Shown here: one piece after another, positions 18,298 through 27,132 of the stretch
How positions within the stretch are numbered: the first letter of the stretch is position 1
Layout of the letters: each line of letters begins with the position of its first letter
Position numbers and translations under genes: made by a program
Notes under the pieces: model-generated
Seen by the model: only the letters and a program-made list of their open reading frames with translations
Told to the model about the DNA's origin: nothing
Databases searched by the model: none
NCBI RefSeq assembly: GCF_014696675.1
Contig: NZ_JACJQN010000003.1
Span: 124,001-188,000 of the forward strand
Direction: 5' to 3'
Origin: Phormidium tenue FACHB-1052
GTDB lineage: Bacteria; Cyanobacteriota; Cyanobacteriia; Phormidesmidales; Phormidesmidaceae
Length of the DNA stretch: 64,000 nucleotides

Positions 18298-19260
18298 CTA
18301 AACCGAAGCAGATGCCAGCACCTTATCGTCTTGGCGCGGAATGTCGTAGATCATAAAGTCGTGGGCCATAGCGGTATTCGGGAAAATGGCCCGAGCCTCG
18401 GCCAGCAGATCGCTTAGCTGAATGTCGTTGCCGGGAGCGTAGCGAGGGCTAAAGTGGGTCATGATTAGCTGCTTGGCCTGGGCGCTGAGGGCTACCTGGG
18501 CCGCCATGGTCGAGGTGGAGTGCAGCCGTTGGTAGGCCAGATCGGCATCGCGGTGGGAAAAGGTGGCCTCGTGGATCAGCACGTCGGCATTGGCGGCGAG
18601 GTCTACGGCGCGATCGCAGTAGATCGTATCGGTGCAATACACCAGCTTGCGCCCCACCAGGTCTGGCCCGCAGAGGTCGGCCCCATTAATCGTGCGACCG
18701 TCATCGAGCTTGACCCGCTGCCCCTGCTTCAGCCGCCCGTAGATGGGGCCAGAGGGAATGCCTAGGGCTTGGGCGCGCTTCACGTCGAAATGGCCGGGGC
18801 GATCGCGCTCCTCAATGCGATAGCCGTAGGCGGGCACTCGGTGCTCTAGCAGATCGCAAAACACGCGAAAGTCGTCATCTTCAAACACCAGTCCCGGCTC
18901 GACGGTGTGAATTTTAATTGGCAGCGAAAAATGGGTTTGGGAGTAGCGGCGGCTGGCTTGCAGGTAGTCGTTGAGGGGCTTCGGGCCATAGATATCGATG
19001 CGCTGCTGCCGATTGCCCGCCAGGCCACAGCTAGCCAGCAGCCCCATCAGACCAAAAATGTGGTCGCCGTGCATGTGGGTAATGAAGATGCGGCGAATCT
19101 GGCTCGACTTAAACTCGCTGCGCAAAAACTGGTGCTGGGTGCCCTCACCGCAGTCGAACAGCCACACCTCAGCTCGTTGGGGCAGCCGTAGAGCCACACT
19201 CGACACATTGCGGGCGCGGGTTGGCACGCCAGAACTGGTACCCAAAAATGTAATCTGCAA
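18298..19260 (-). CDS. rnz: Ribonuclease Z (tRNA 3' endonuclease)
   Basis: This metallo-beta-lactamase-fold enzyme cuts the 3' trailer of pre-tRNAs. The zinc motif THMHGDH is present, with the later H-D and H ligands in [23 protein letters not shown] and [10 protein letters not shown] choose the TTG at 19260 ([14 protein letters not shown] after initiation), giving 320 residues, the normal size. A TTG at 19299 would add 13 unlike residues. Confidence 0.95.
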   Translation of the reverse strand: MQITFLGTSSGVPTRARNVSSVALRLPQRAEVWLFDCGEGTQHQFLRSEFKSSQIRRIFITHMHGDHIFGLMGLLASCGLAGNRQQRIDIYGPKPLNDYLQASRRYSQTHFSLPIKIHTVEPGLVFEDDDFRVFCDLLEHRVPAYGYRIEERDRPGHFDVKRAQALGIPSGPIYGRLKQGQRVKLDDGRTINGADLCGPDLVGRKLVYCTDTIYCDRAVDLAANADVLIHEATFSHRDADLAYQRLHSTSTMAAQVALSAQAKQLIMTHFSPRYAPGNDIQLSDLLAEARAIFPNTAMAHDFMIYDIPRQDDKVLASASV

Positions 19261-19453
19261 AGAAACCGCCTCTGGGAAACGCAACGAGCCAGGGGGCAAG
19301 CCACAGCCCCAAGCCTACCCACCTATCTTGCCACGCCTCAGAGCCAATAGCCGGAGCCAACGATAGAAACTAAAGCCACGCAGTATCATCGACACAGGGC
19401 GATGATCTCTGCTCCAAGCCATCCACCACAGCCGCAGCGATGAGGAAACACCA

Positions 19454-19798
19454 ATGATCTCAATGACCTACTTGCTGACGGCGTTGCTGACCGGGCTGGG
19501 GCTGATGGCAACAACTTCCGTTGCCCAGGCGGCTCCGCCCGGCGTGCACTACGCCTGGCAAGTTTTGGGCATCAATACCGCCCAATGCCTAGGCCAGGCC
19601 CGTCAGGCGCTAGAGTCCCAGGGGCTAGAGCCGATGCAAAACGATGCCACCAGCGTGGCCGGGCGCTCTGAGACAGTGACAGCGATGTTTGTGTGTCTCG
19701 AGAGCCAACCCGCCACCACCACGGTGATGGTGGTCGTAGCCAGTGACGACGACGAACAGGCCTTGGCCCTGCGGGAAGCGCTGAAGCAGGCATTCTAG
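19454..19798 (+). CDS. Small predicted secreted protein
   Basis: The protein has 114 residues with a clear signal peptide (TYLLTALLTGLGLMATTSVAQA) cleaved near AQA-AP, followed by a mature region of about 85 residues. That region resembles a compact alpha/beta domain (HYAWQVLGINTAQCLGQARQAL...TTTVMVVVASDD). Two cysteines (in AQCLG and FVCLE) could form a disulfide. No family is recognised beyond similar cyanobacterial hypotheticals. Its stop is 3 bp before the recombinase-like gene, suggesting a two-gene operon. Confidence 0.65.
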   Translation: MISMTYLLTALLTGLGLMATTSVAQAAPPGVHYAWQVLGINTAQCLGQARQALESQGLEPMQNDATSVAGRSETVTAMFVCLESQPATTTVMVVVASDDDEQALALREALKQAF

Positions 19799-19801
19799 GC
19801 C

Positions 19802-21115
19802 ATGCGCATCGTCGCCTACCGCTACCGAGAGGTCAATGGCTCCACCACCCCTGCCCCTGACGCATTGGGGGAGGAGATGCTGGCAGCGGTGGAACGGGTC
19901 TACACCGATGTCGCCCTGCCGACGGAGCCGGGGTATCGGCCAGAGCGCGATCGCCTACTAGCCGACCTACGAACCCATCCCGCCGATCGGGTTTTGGTGG
20001 ATAGCCTCGCTACCTTGGGCAACGACTCCGAAGATATTCGCCACTGGGTACAGGCGTTCGCATCGGTTGGGGTTGAAGTAGTCGCTCTAACGAATGACGC
20101 GATTGACTTAGACAGCATTTTGCAGGGTGCTGACCTGGCTAACGATCAGCGTCGCCGCCGCCTGCGCGAGGGCCACGCCCGCAGCCGCTTGCAGGCGCTA
20201 CCGCCCCCCGGCAAGCCCCCCTATGGCTACCGGCGAGGACAGGGCCGCTACTTGATCGATCGCGCCACGGCCCCAGTCGTCACCGCCTTTGTCAACGAAT
20301 TTTTGCTCTACGGCTCGCTGCGGGGGGCGGTGCGGTTCATCGAGGGCAAACTGGGCAAGCGAATTTCGGTGTCTACCGGGCGGCGCTGGCTCACCCACCC
20401 GGTGTATCGGGGCGACCTGCAATACCAGGATGGCAACGTTCTGCGCGACACCCATGCCGCTATCATCAGCCGCGATGAGGCTGCTCAAATCGATCGCCTG
20501 CTGCGCCGCAATCGGCCCCTGCCGCCCAGAACAGCGGGAGCACCGCGATCGCTAGCCGGTCTCGTCACCTGTCAGGCGTGCTCTCAACCCCTAACCATCT
20601 CAAAAACCGCCCCTCGGGGTCAGGCCAAAAGCTATCTTTACCTGCGGCCTAGCGGCTGCCCTAAAGCTCCCCGCTGCCCCGCCATTCCCTACGACGACGC
20701 GCTACATCGCATTGTGAGTCAGATTTGTCAGGAGTTGCCCCCGGCGGTGGCTCAATTCACAGCGAAAATCCCCCCCGGTGCCCCTACTCCCGCCGCCGGT
20801 TTGCAGGGTGCGATCGCCGCCAAAGAAGCCGCGATCGCCCAGCTCCCCACCCTAGAAGACTCTGGCATTCTCGATGCCGAAACCGCCGCTCTACGCCGCT
20901 ACAAGCTGAGGGGCGAAATCTCGGCCCTGCACCAGCAGCTCGCTCAGCTACCCCCGGTGAACCTGCAAGAGCTGTCCCAGTCGGTGTCAATTCCCCAATT
21001 TTGGCTCGACCTGTCTGAGGCCGAGCGGCGCTTTTTCTTCCGCGAATTCATCCGCGACATCCAAATCGTGAGACAGGATAAGGACTGGTGTATAGAGCTA
21101 GTCTTGGTGTTTTAA
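19802..21115 (+). CDS. XisF-like large serine recombinase family protein, apparently without catalytic Ser
   Basis: The protein has 437 residues. Order: a resolvase-like N-terminal domain (1-115), a Recombinase domain (GKPPYGYRRGQGRYLIDRAT, SVSTGRRWLTHPVYRG), a zinc-ribbon (CQACSQPL...CPKAPRCP) and a C-terminal coiled region. Active members start with YxRxSxxxQ, Ser being the nucleophile. Here the start is RIVAYRYREVNGS, with Glu where Ser should be. Related XisF-like proteins in other cyanobacteria, as I recall, share this. It may bind DNA without recombining it, and no attachment site or phage gene is nearby. Confidence 0.82.
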   Translation: MRIVAYRYREVNGSTTPAPDALGEEMLAAVERVYTDVALPTEPGYRPERDRLLADLRTHPADRVLVDSLATLGNDSEDIRHWVQAFASVGVEVVALTNDAIDLDSILQGADLANDQRRRRLREGHARSRLQALPPPGKPPYGYRRGQGRYLIDRATAPVVTAFVNEFLLYGSLRGAVRFIEGKLGKRISVSTGRRWLTHPVYRGDLQYQDGNVLRDTHAAIISRDEAAQIDRLLRRNRPLPPRTAGAPRSLAGLVTCQACSQPLTISKTAPRGQAKSYLYLRPSGCPKAPRCPAIPYDDALHRIVSQICQELPPAVAQFTAKIPPGAPTPAAGLQGAIAAKEAAIAQLPTLEDSGILDAETAALRRYKLRGEISALHQQLAQLPPVNLQELSQSVSIPQFWLDLSEAERRFFFREFIRDIQIVRQDKDWCIELVLVF

Positions 21116-21175
21116 GGTGACCAATTGCCTTAAGAATCCTCTGACTCAGCCGGTTTTATCAAAGCCTCCAAGGCA

Positions 21176-22561
21176 CTAAAACTCGATGCTGTCGGGGGTG
21201 CGGGGGAAGGGGATGACATCGCGGATGTTGCCCATGCCGGTCATAAACTGCACCAGGCGCTCAAAGCCGAGGCCAAAGCCCGCGTGGGGCACGGTGCCAA
21301 AGCGGCGCAGATCGAGATACCACCAGTAGTCTTCTAAGGGCAAACCGGCCTCCTGAATGCGGCGCTCCAGCACATCTAGCCGCTCTTCCCGCTGGGAGCC
21401 GCCGATGATTTCGCCCACCTTGGGGGCTAGCACGTCCATAGCCGCTACCGTCTCGCCGCCGTCGTTGAGGCGCATGTAGAAGGCTTTGATGCCAGTGGGA
21501 TAGTCGGTGACAATCACCGGCTTTTTGAACAGATCCTCCGCCAGGTAGCGCTCGTGCTCCGATTGCAGATCGATGCCCCACTCGACCGGAAATTCGAACT
21601 TTCGGTCTGTCTTTTCTAGCAGCTTCACCGCATCGGTGTAGGTAATGCGCTCGAAGGTGTTGTTGATAATGTTGTCGGCGGTAGCCAGCACCGAGTTGTC
21701 AATGCGATCGTTAAAGAAGGCCATGTCTTCCGGGCAATGCTCTAGCACTGAGTGGAAGATGTATTTGAGAAATTCTTCGGCCAAATCCATGTTGCCGGTT
21801 AGATCGCAGAAGGCCATCTCCGGTTCCACCATCCAAAACTCGGCCAGGTGGCGGGAGGTGTTGGAGTTCTCAGCCCGAAAGGTGGGGCCAAAAGTATAGA
21901 CATTGCTAAAGGCCATCGCCATGATCTCGGCTTCGAGCTGGCCGCTGACGGTAAGGTAGGCGGGCTTGCCAAAGAAATCTTGGCTGTAGTCCACCGCACC
22001 CTCTTTGGTCTTGGGTGGGTTGGCCAGATCTAACCCCGTAACGGCAAACATTTCCCCCGCCCCCTCACAGTCGCTGGCGGTGATGATCGGGGTGTGCATC
22101 CACAAAAAGCCGCGCTCATTAAAAAACTGGTGAATCGCCTGGGCGCAGGCGTTGCGTACCCGAAAGACCGCGCCGAGGGTGTTAGTGCGCGACCTGAGAT
22201 GCCCCAGCGATCGCAGATACTCAAAGGAATGCCGTTTTTTCTGAAGCGGATAGGTCTCGCCGTCCGCCGTGCCATAGACCGTAATGGATTCGCCCTGCAA
22301 TTCTACGCGCTGGCCTTTGCCGGGTGACTCCACCAGGGTGCCGCCAATCTCGACCGATGAGCCGGTGGTTAGGTCTTTAACCACTGCGTCGTAGCCCGCC
22401 AGGTCGGCACTCAGTACCACCTGCAAGCCCGCCATCGAGGAGCCGTCATTGACCTCCACAAAGGTGATGCCCTTGGCCTCGCGCTTGGTACGCACCCAGC
22501 CCTGGATGGTGGTGCTCTGGCCCGGTTCGCCAGCGTGCAGAATGTCTCGAATGCGGGGCAT
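21176..22561 (-). CDS. asnS: Asparaginyl-tRNA synthetase
   Basis: The protein has 461 residues. An OB-fold anticodon-binding domain (residues 1-110, [20 protein letters not shown]) precedes a class IIb catalytic core with motif 2 ([21 protein letters not shown]) and motif 3 ([12 protein letters not shown]). AsnRS rather than AspRS is indicated by its short length and lack of the bacterial AspRS insertion. It charges tRNA-Asn directly, independent of the transamidation route. Confidence 0.95.
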   Translation of the reverse strand: MPRIRDILHAGEPGQSTTIQGWVRTKREAKGITFVEVNDGSSMAGLQVVLSADLAGYDAVVKDLTTGSSVEIGGTLVESPGKGQRVELQGESITVYGTADGETYPLQKKRHSFEYLRSLGHLRSRTNTLGAVFRVRNACAQAIHQFFNERGFLWMHTPIITASDCEGAGEMFAVTGLDLANPPKTKEGAVDYSQDFFGKPAYLTVSGQLEAEIMAMAFSNVYTFGPTFRAENSNTSRHLAEFWMVEPEMAFCDLTGNMDLAEEFLKYIFHSVLEHCPEDMAFFNDRIDNSVLATADNIINNTFERITYTDAVKLLEKTDRKFEFPVEWGIDLQSEHERYLAEDLFKKPVIVTDYPTGIKAFYMRLNDGGETVAAMDVLAPKVGEIIGGSQREERLDVLERRIQEAGLPLEDYWWYLDLRRFGTVPHAGFGLGFERLVQFMTGMGNIRDVIPFPRTPDSIEF

Positions 22562-23312
22562 AGCTCTGCTCAGTCTGTAGTAGGTTTATGCGGAATATTA
22601 ACTATTCTGACCCACAGCGGCCCTGAAAGGGGGCTCAGCACCGACAAAACGGCTGCCTCTAAACCAATTTGAGGGCTAGGCCCGATCAGACAACAAGTCT
22701 TAGGGAATCTGAATTAGCGGGTAAAAGTATTGATAGCTACAAAAGCCCCCTGACTTTGCCTCTACTATCCATAATGGAAATTTCTATGGGTGCTTAGGAC
22801 TGATCGCTGGCAAAAGCTAACGGGTGGCAGTGGTGTCTTTTGGCTTACTCTCAGGGCACCAATTCTCCAGGCTAAGCGGGGCTAGAAAGGTGAATATGTT
22901 TGGTTAGATTCTAGTTAAATATTCAGGTTTTAATTCCTCAGAACCGATTGAGGATGATAGCGTTAGCCGTGGTTCAAAGGCATTAGATATAGGCCCACGA
23001 TCCATCTACCCTCAGCACTTTTCTTTTGAGGCCTTCATCATTGTCTGAGAGATTTTTTTGGGCTACTGAGACGATAAGTATTGTAGACAGAAACTCCCTA
23101 TGCTTGGGGTTGCCGGTTTTTGGTTTAGCCATGGGGTTTTTCTAAGCATGTCTAACAGCTAAGTCTCCCAGGCTTTTCTCGTGGGGAAGGCGATCGCGAT
23201 CGCCCCAGGCGCTAATCTTATTCATTACGGGTCTTTCTGATGCTGGCGGCTTTAGAGTTGCCCCGTGCCAGTGACAGCTTTGCTTAACTTCCCATTTAAC
23301 CAGGAGACTTCT
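22562..23312. other. 750-bp spacer containing NtcA-type promoter and long glnN leader
   Basis: No gene is seen on either strand. The plus strand carries a textbook NtcA-activated promoter at 22727-22768, implying a leader of about 540 nt before glnN. No second NtcA site or glutamine aptamer consensus was found in it. Confidence 0.6.
22727..22768 (+). promoter_or_regulatory. NtcA-activated promoter (GTAN8TAC-N22-TAN3T)
   Basis: GTA-TTGATAGC-TAC occupies 22727-22740, and TACTAT, fitting the -10 form TAN3T, occupies 22763-22768 after exactly 22 bp. This is the canonical class II NtcA promoter of cyanobacterial nitrogen genes. It points towards glnN, whose homologues are known NtcA targets. Confidence 0.75.
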
Positions 23313-25484
23313 ATGAGCGGAAACGAATTGCGGGCCCAGGCGATCGCCAGTATTGCCTGTCGTCCTAAGGTGGCGGTGACCGCTCCCGGACGGCTCGAAG
23401 ACCTATGGGCTAAAGACGTCTTTGGCCTCAGCAAGATGCAGGAGTGCCTGCCCAAGTCGGTATTTAAATCGGTGCAAAAAACCATCACCACTGGCGCACC
23501 GCTGGATGTGTCGGTGGCCGATGTCGTGGCCGTGGCCATGAAAGACTGGGCTACTTCTAAGGGAGCACTCTATTACTCCCACATGTTTTACCCCCTGACC
23601 AACGCCACCGCCGAAAAGCACGATGGTTTTATCTCGGTGCAGAGCGACGGGTCGGTGATTTCAGAATTTTCTGGCAAGGTGCTGGTGCAGGGCGAGCCCG
23701 ACGGTTCCTCCTTTCCCAACGGCGGCATTCGCTCCACCTTTGAGGCCCGGGGCTACACCGCCTGGGATGTAACCAGCCCTGCCTTCGTGATGGAAACCGA
23801 GAACGGCGTTACCCTCTGCATTCCCACGGTGTTCGTCTCTTGGACTGGCGAAGCGCTCGACAAAAAAACCCCGCTGCTGCGCTCCAACGCCGCCATGAGC
23901 AAAGCCGCCACCCGCGTGCTCAAGCTGTTGGGCCATAGCGAGGTCGCTCCGGTCAACTCTAGCTGCGGCGCTGAACAAGAGTACTTCTTGGTAGATGCTA
24001 GCTTTGCCAACATCCGTCCCGACCTGCTGCTGGCGGGCCGTACCCTGTTTGGCAAAGCTCCGGCCAAGGGCCAGCAGTTCGACGACCACTACTTTGGGGC
24101 CATTCCCGAGCGAGTCCAAATTTTCATGCAGGATGTGGAGGAAAAGCTCTACCGCCTTGGCATTCCGGCCAAAACCCGCCACAACGAGGTGGCCCCAGGC
24201 CAGTTTGAGATCGCTCCCTTCTTTGAAGCGGCCAACGTCGCCAGCGACCACCAGCAGCTCATCATGACGGTGCTGCGCAACACCGCCAAAAAGCACGGAT
24301 TCCTCTGCCTGCTCCACGAAAAGCCTTTCGCGGGCATCAATGGCTCGGGCAAACACGTCAACTGGTCGGTGGGCAACGCCACCCAGGGCAACCTGCTTGA
24401 CCCCGGCGATACACCTCACTCCAACGCGCAGTTTTTGGTGTTCTGCGGTGCAGTGATTCGCGGCGTGCACAAGTATGGGCCGCTGATGCGGGCGGTGATC
24501 GCCAGCGCCAGCAACGACCACCGACTGGGGGCCAACGAAGCGCCGCCAGCCATTATCTCGATTTACCTGGGCAGCCAGCTCCAGGATGTGTTTGACCAAA
24601 TTGCCTCGGGCGAGGTGACCGGCTCTCAGTCAAAGGGCGATATGGATCTGGGCGTGCCCACCCTGCCAGTGTTCCCCAAGGATGCGGGCGATCGCAACCG
24701 CACCTCCCCCTTTGCCTTTACCGGCAACCGCTTTGAGTTTCGCGCCGTGGGCTCGGGCCAGTCAGTCTCGGGGCCGCTGGTGGCGATGAACACGATTCTG
24801 GCCGACTCCCTCGACTGGATGGCTGACCAGCTTGAGGCCAAACTGGGCAGCGGCGTCGAACTCAACGTCGCCATCCACGACATTCTGCGCGACGTGATTC
24901 GCGACCACGGGGCCGTGGTGTTTAACGGCAACGGCTACTCCACCGAGTGGCACGAAATGGCCGTCAACGAGCGGGGGCTGCTCAACCTGCGCACCACCGC
25001 CGATGCTCTGCCCGTGCTGCGCGAGCAGTACATCGAAGACCTGTTTGCCAAAGAGAATGTACTCACCCCAGTGGAGCTGGGTAGCCGCTTTGAGGCCTAC
25101 TCTGAGCAGTACATCCAGCACATTGAGGTCGAAGCCAAGCTGGTGCTCAGCATGGCCAAGACCATCATTTACCCCGCCGCCGTGCGCTACCTAGGCGAAC
25201 TGGCCAAGACCATCGACAGCCTCGATGAGATCGGCATTGAGTTTGACAAAGACAGCGTCGTCAAAGTGGCCGAGCTGACCAAGGCAATGATGGCCTCAGT
25301 GGGCGAGCTGAGCGACATGCTAACCAAGCACTTCATGTCGGTGGAAGAGCACATGCAGTTCTGTGCCCAAACCATTCGCCCCCTAATGGATCAGGTGCGC
25401 GAGTATGCCGATGCCCTAGAGGGCGAAGTGGCCGATGACCTCTGGCCGCTGCCCACCTACCAGGAGATGCTGTTCATCAAGTAG
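23313..25484 (+). CDS. glnN: Glutamine synthetase type III
   Basis: The protein has 723 residues from ATG 23313, which has CAGGAG 9 bp upstream; the GTG at 23265 would add 16 residues without a ribosome site. GSIII makes glutamine from glutamate, ammonia and ATP and is induced in cyanobacteria by nitrogen starvation. Recognisable parts: the GSIII-specific N-terminal region ([19 protein letters not shown]), the nucleotide and metal-binding core ([32 protein letters not shown]), and the C-terminal helical extension. A strong hairpin follows the stop. Confidence 0.97.
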   Translation: MSGNELRAQAIASIACRPKVAVTAPGRLEDLWAKDVFGLSKMQECLPKSVFKSVQKTITTGAPLDVSVADVVAVAMKDWATSKGALYYSHMFYPLTNATAEKHDGFISVQSDGSVISEFSGKVLVQGEPDGSSFPNGGIRSTFEARGYTAWDVTSPAFVMETENGVTLCIPTVFVSWTGEALDKKTPLLRSNAAMSKAATRVLKLLGHSEVAPVNSSCGAEQEYFLVDASFANIRPDLLLAGRTLFGKAPAKGQQFDDHYFGAIPERVQIFMQDVEEKLYRLGIPAKTRHNEVAPGQFEIAPFFEAANVASDHQQLIMTVLRNTAKKHGFLCLLHEKPFAGINGSGKHVNWSVGNATQGNLLDPGDTPHSNAQFLVFCGAVIRGVHKYGPLMRAVIASASNDHRLGANEAPPAIISIYLGSQLQDVFDQIASGEVTGSQSKGDMDLGVPTLPVFPKDAGDRNRTSPFAFTGNRFEFRAVGSGQSVSGPLVAMNTILADSLDWMADQLEAKLGSGVELNVAIHDILRDVIRDHGAVVFNGNGYSTEWHEMAVNERGLLNLRTTADALPVLREQYIEDLFAKENVLTPVELGSRFEAYSEQYIQHIEVEAKLVLSMAKTIIYPAAVRYLGELAKTIDSLDEIGIEFDKDSVVKVAELTKAMMASVGELSDMLTKHFMSVEEHMQFCAQTIRPLMDQVREYADALEGEVADDLWPLPTYQEMLFIK

Positions 25485-25502
25485 GGGCAAAGAAGTTAAT
25501 GA

Positions 25503-25580
25503 AAAGGGTTTAAGGTATCAGGTTTACGGTTTAGGGCACACCCCCCTGAACCTGATACCTTTTACCTTAAGCCCTTTTTT
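25503..25580 (+). terminator. Long hairpin terminator after glnN
   Basis: AAGGTATCAGGTT (25512-25524) pairs perfectly with AACCTGATACCTT (25549-25561). AAAGGG outside pairs with CCCTTT, and the right side ends in a run of six T (25575-25580). It lies about 20 bp after glnN and upstream of ybaK. Confidence 0.75.
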
Positions 25581-25611
25581 ATTTGACGTTTCAAAGTCTT
25601 CCCGTCATCCC

Positions 25612-26094
25612 GTGAGCAAGACCAACGCCGCCCGCATTCTCGATCGCCTCAAGCTGCCCTACCAAATTCTGGAGTACGAGGTAGATCCCGACGACCTGGC
25701 CGCTGAGAGCACCGCCGAGAAGCTGGGCCTGCCGCCCGAACAGGTGTTTAAGACTTTGGTGGCCAAGGGCGATCGCACGGGCATCTGCCTCGCCGTCATT
25801 CCTGGCAGCGCCCAGCTCGATCTAAAGGCTTTGGCAGTACTGGCGGGCGATCGCAAAACCGACACCGTGCCCCTCAAAGACGTACAGCCTCTCACTGGCT
25901 ACATTCGCGGCGGCGTCACGGCCCTGGGCACCAAAAAGGCCTATCCAGTCTATGTAGATGAATCGATCCTCACCTTTGAAACTGTGGCCGTATCGGCGGG
26001 CAAACGGGGCCTGATGCTGTGGTTGGCCCCAAACGATTACCTGACTGCGACTCAGGGAACCTTGGGGGCTTTGGTCAAAAAAACGACGCCTTAG
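25612..26094 (+). CDS. ybaK: Cys-tRNA(Pro)/Cys-tRNA(Cys) deacylase YbaK/EbsC
   Basis: I start it at GTG 25612 (MSKTNAARILDRLKLPYQIL), giving 160 residues, the family norm. The longer frame upstream runs through the glnN terminator. Typical features are EVDPDDLAAESTAEKLGL, VFKTLVAKGD, the conserved substrate-pocket lysine in KTLV, and GGVTALGTKKAYPVYVDE. It clears Cys mischarged onto tRNA-Pro. Confidence 0.92.
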   Translation: MSKTNAARILDRLKLPYQILEYEVDPDDLAAESTAEKLGLPPEQVFKTLVAKGDRTGICLAVIPGSAQLDLKALAVLAGDRKTDTVPLKDVQPLTGYIRGGVTALGTKKAYPVYVDESILTFETVAVSAGKRGLMLWLAPNDYLTATQGTLGALVKKTTP

Positions 26095-26240
26095 CCTAGC
26101 TGTGAACAGGACTCAGCTCGTGAATCCCCTACTTAACCTCCGATCACGTCCCTAAATAAATTATTTTGCAGCAGCCCATGGGGGCGATCGCCCCTCATAC
26201 CGAGACAGAGGGCAGATTTTGGGCACTGCTGCAAAAAGAT

Positions 26241-26273
26241 CGCAAAGAAAAGGACACCCCCTTGGGGATGTCC
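26241..26273 (-). terminator. Rho-independent terminator for DUF4278 gene
   Basis: Read on the minus strand, GGACATCCCC pairs with GGGGGTGTCC around a short AA(G) loop, followed by TTTTCTTT. It lies 47 bp after the DUF4278 stop. Confidence 0.8.
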
Positions 26274-26319
26274 CTCACTGCTCCAGCTACAGCAAAAAGC
26301 GGAGTTGCGAATGCAAAGC

Positions 26320-26736
26320 CTAGACCACTTGGTGCAGTTCGGCCTCAAGCTGCTTCAGCAGTTGATCGTTGCCTTGGGCACGGGCCACTTCAATGCGATG
26401 CTGAATCGACTGCTGAATGTTAGTGCGATGAGCTTCAGCCGCTTCTTGCAGCAGGTGCCGCCGGGCAGGTAGCCCTTTAGCTACCGCAACTCGCTCAGAC
26501 TGAAGCACAGGCTGGCGATCGGAAGCCACAGTCGAAGCCTGCACTTGCCCATGGCAATTGGTGCTATAGCTAACTCCACGATAGGTGTAGTTGCCAATGG
26601 GCTGGGTTACCGGTAGATGCCTAACGTAGGAAAATTTCATCGGACGGCCCCGATAGCATCCGGTCAGCTCACTTTCACGCACTTCTAGAGAAGGCGGGTT
26701 GTAATCGTAATCTACGCCGCGATAGCAAAGTTTCAT
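26320..26736 (-). CDS. DUF4278 protein (PirA-like N-terminus) under a glutamine riboswitch
   Basis: The protein has 138 residues. The N-terminus MKLCYRGVDYDYNPPSLEV and a second copy YTYRGVSYS (about residue 50) are DUF4278 motifs. The small PII-interacting regulator PirA of Synechocystis carries this domain. The C-terminal 65 residues are a Gln/Ala/Glu-rich, probably helical segment (QEAAEAHRTNIQQSIQHRIEVA) not present in the 50-residue PirA. The SD AGAGG lies 7 nt before ATG. A glutamine riboswitch occupies the leader, so expression should follow nitrogen status. A regulatory role in nitrogen metabolism is inferred. Confidence 0.8.
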   Translation of the reverse strand: MKLCYRGVDYDYNPPSLEVRESELTGCYRGRPMKFSYVRHLPVTQPIGNYTYRGVSYSTNCHGQVQASTVASDRQPVLQSERVAVAKGLPARRHLLQEAAEAHRTNIQQSIQHRIEVARAQGNDQLLKQLEAELHQVV

Positions 26737-26745
26737 GTCACGCCT

Positions 26746-26912
26746 CTTGTTGACAAAGGATTTAACAAACTGCCTAAGCAGGGTGCGTTCCTTCGGGAGC
26801 CAATCTCCTTACTTCCGTCTAGGGCGTAGTGGAGTAGTCTCCAGGGTGCCTCAGATGAACGTCAACGTACTTTCTGTATTCAATTTTACTAAATCCTTTC
26901 GATGTCAACAAG
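26746..26912 (-). promoter_or_regulatory. Long-range inverted repeat enclosing the glutamine riboswitch
   Basis: In the leader RNA, CUUGUUGACA (26912-26903) is complementary to UGUCAACAAG (26755-26746), and AAGGAUUUA (26898-26890) to UAAAUCCUU (26764-26756). That is 19 pairs with a 4-nt bulge on one side, bracketing the aptamer. The 3' arm runs into the AAGAGG ribosome-binding region. A plausible AT-rich -10 (TAAATT) lies upstream of 26912, so the 5' arm can be transcribed. Confidence 0.6.
26782..26866 (-). ncRNA. Glutamine riboswitch (glnA RNA motif)
   Basis: The minus-strand RNA contains the three conserved blocks in order and with normal spacing: CGUUCAUC (26862-26855), GACGGAAGUA near 26819-26810, and GAAGGAACGC ending at 26785. 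CGUUC and GAACG form P1. This is the glutamine-binding aptamer widespread in cyanobacteria upstream of nitrogen genes. It ends about 45 nt before the DUF4278 ATG. No U-tract terminator follows, so control of translation is more likely than attenuation. Confidence 0.85.
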
Positions 26913-27132
26913 CCATGTCATTTAATTTAAAGGAAGATCTATCTCAGGGAATAGCCTGCCAGCTAAGGATTTGAGGGACTGGGAGGGCAATGGGGTTACC
27001 GCAAATCTTTACTGTTTCTTTGCAGCGATCGCCCGCCCGTGCCGACTCCGCAACGGCAAGCAATTTACACTATGCTGAGTATGTAACGGTTGCTTAACGT
27101 AACCATCGCCTCCCGCAGGGGTTCGCAGCTCT

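Noticed and set aside
19802..21115. Active phage integrase or element excision gene
   Set aside because: No phage genes, attachment-site repeats or cargo boundaries nearby, and the catalytic Ser is missing.
23661..24599. 312-codon frame antisense to glnN
   Set aside because: It overlaps an unmistakable glnN, has no family features, and such long antisense frames are expected in GC-rich, codon-biased genes.
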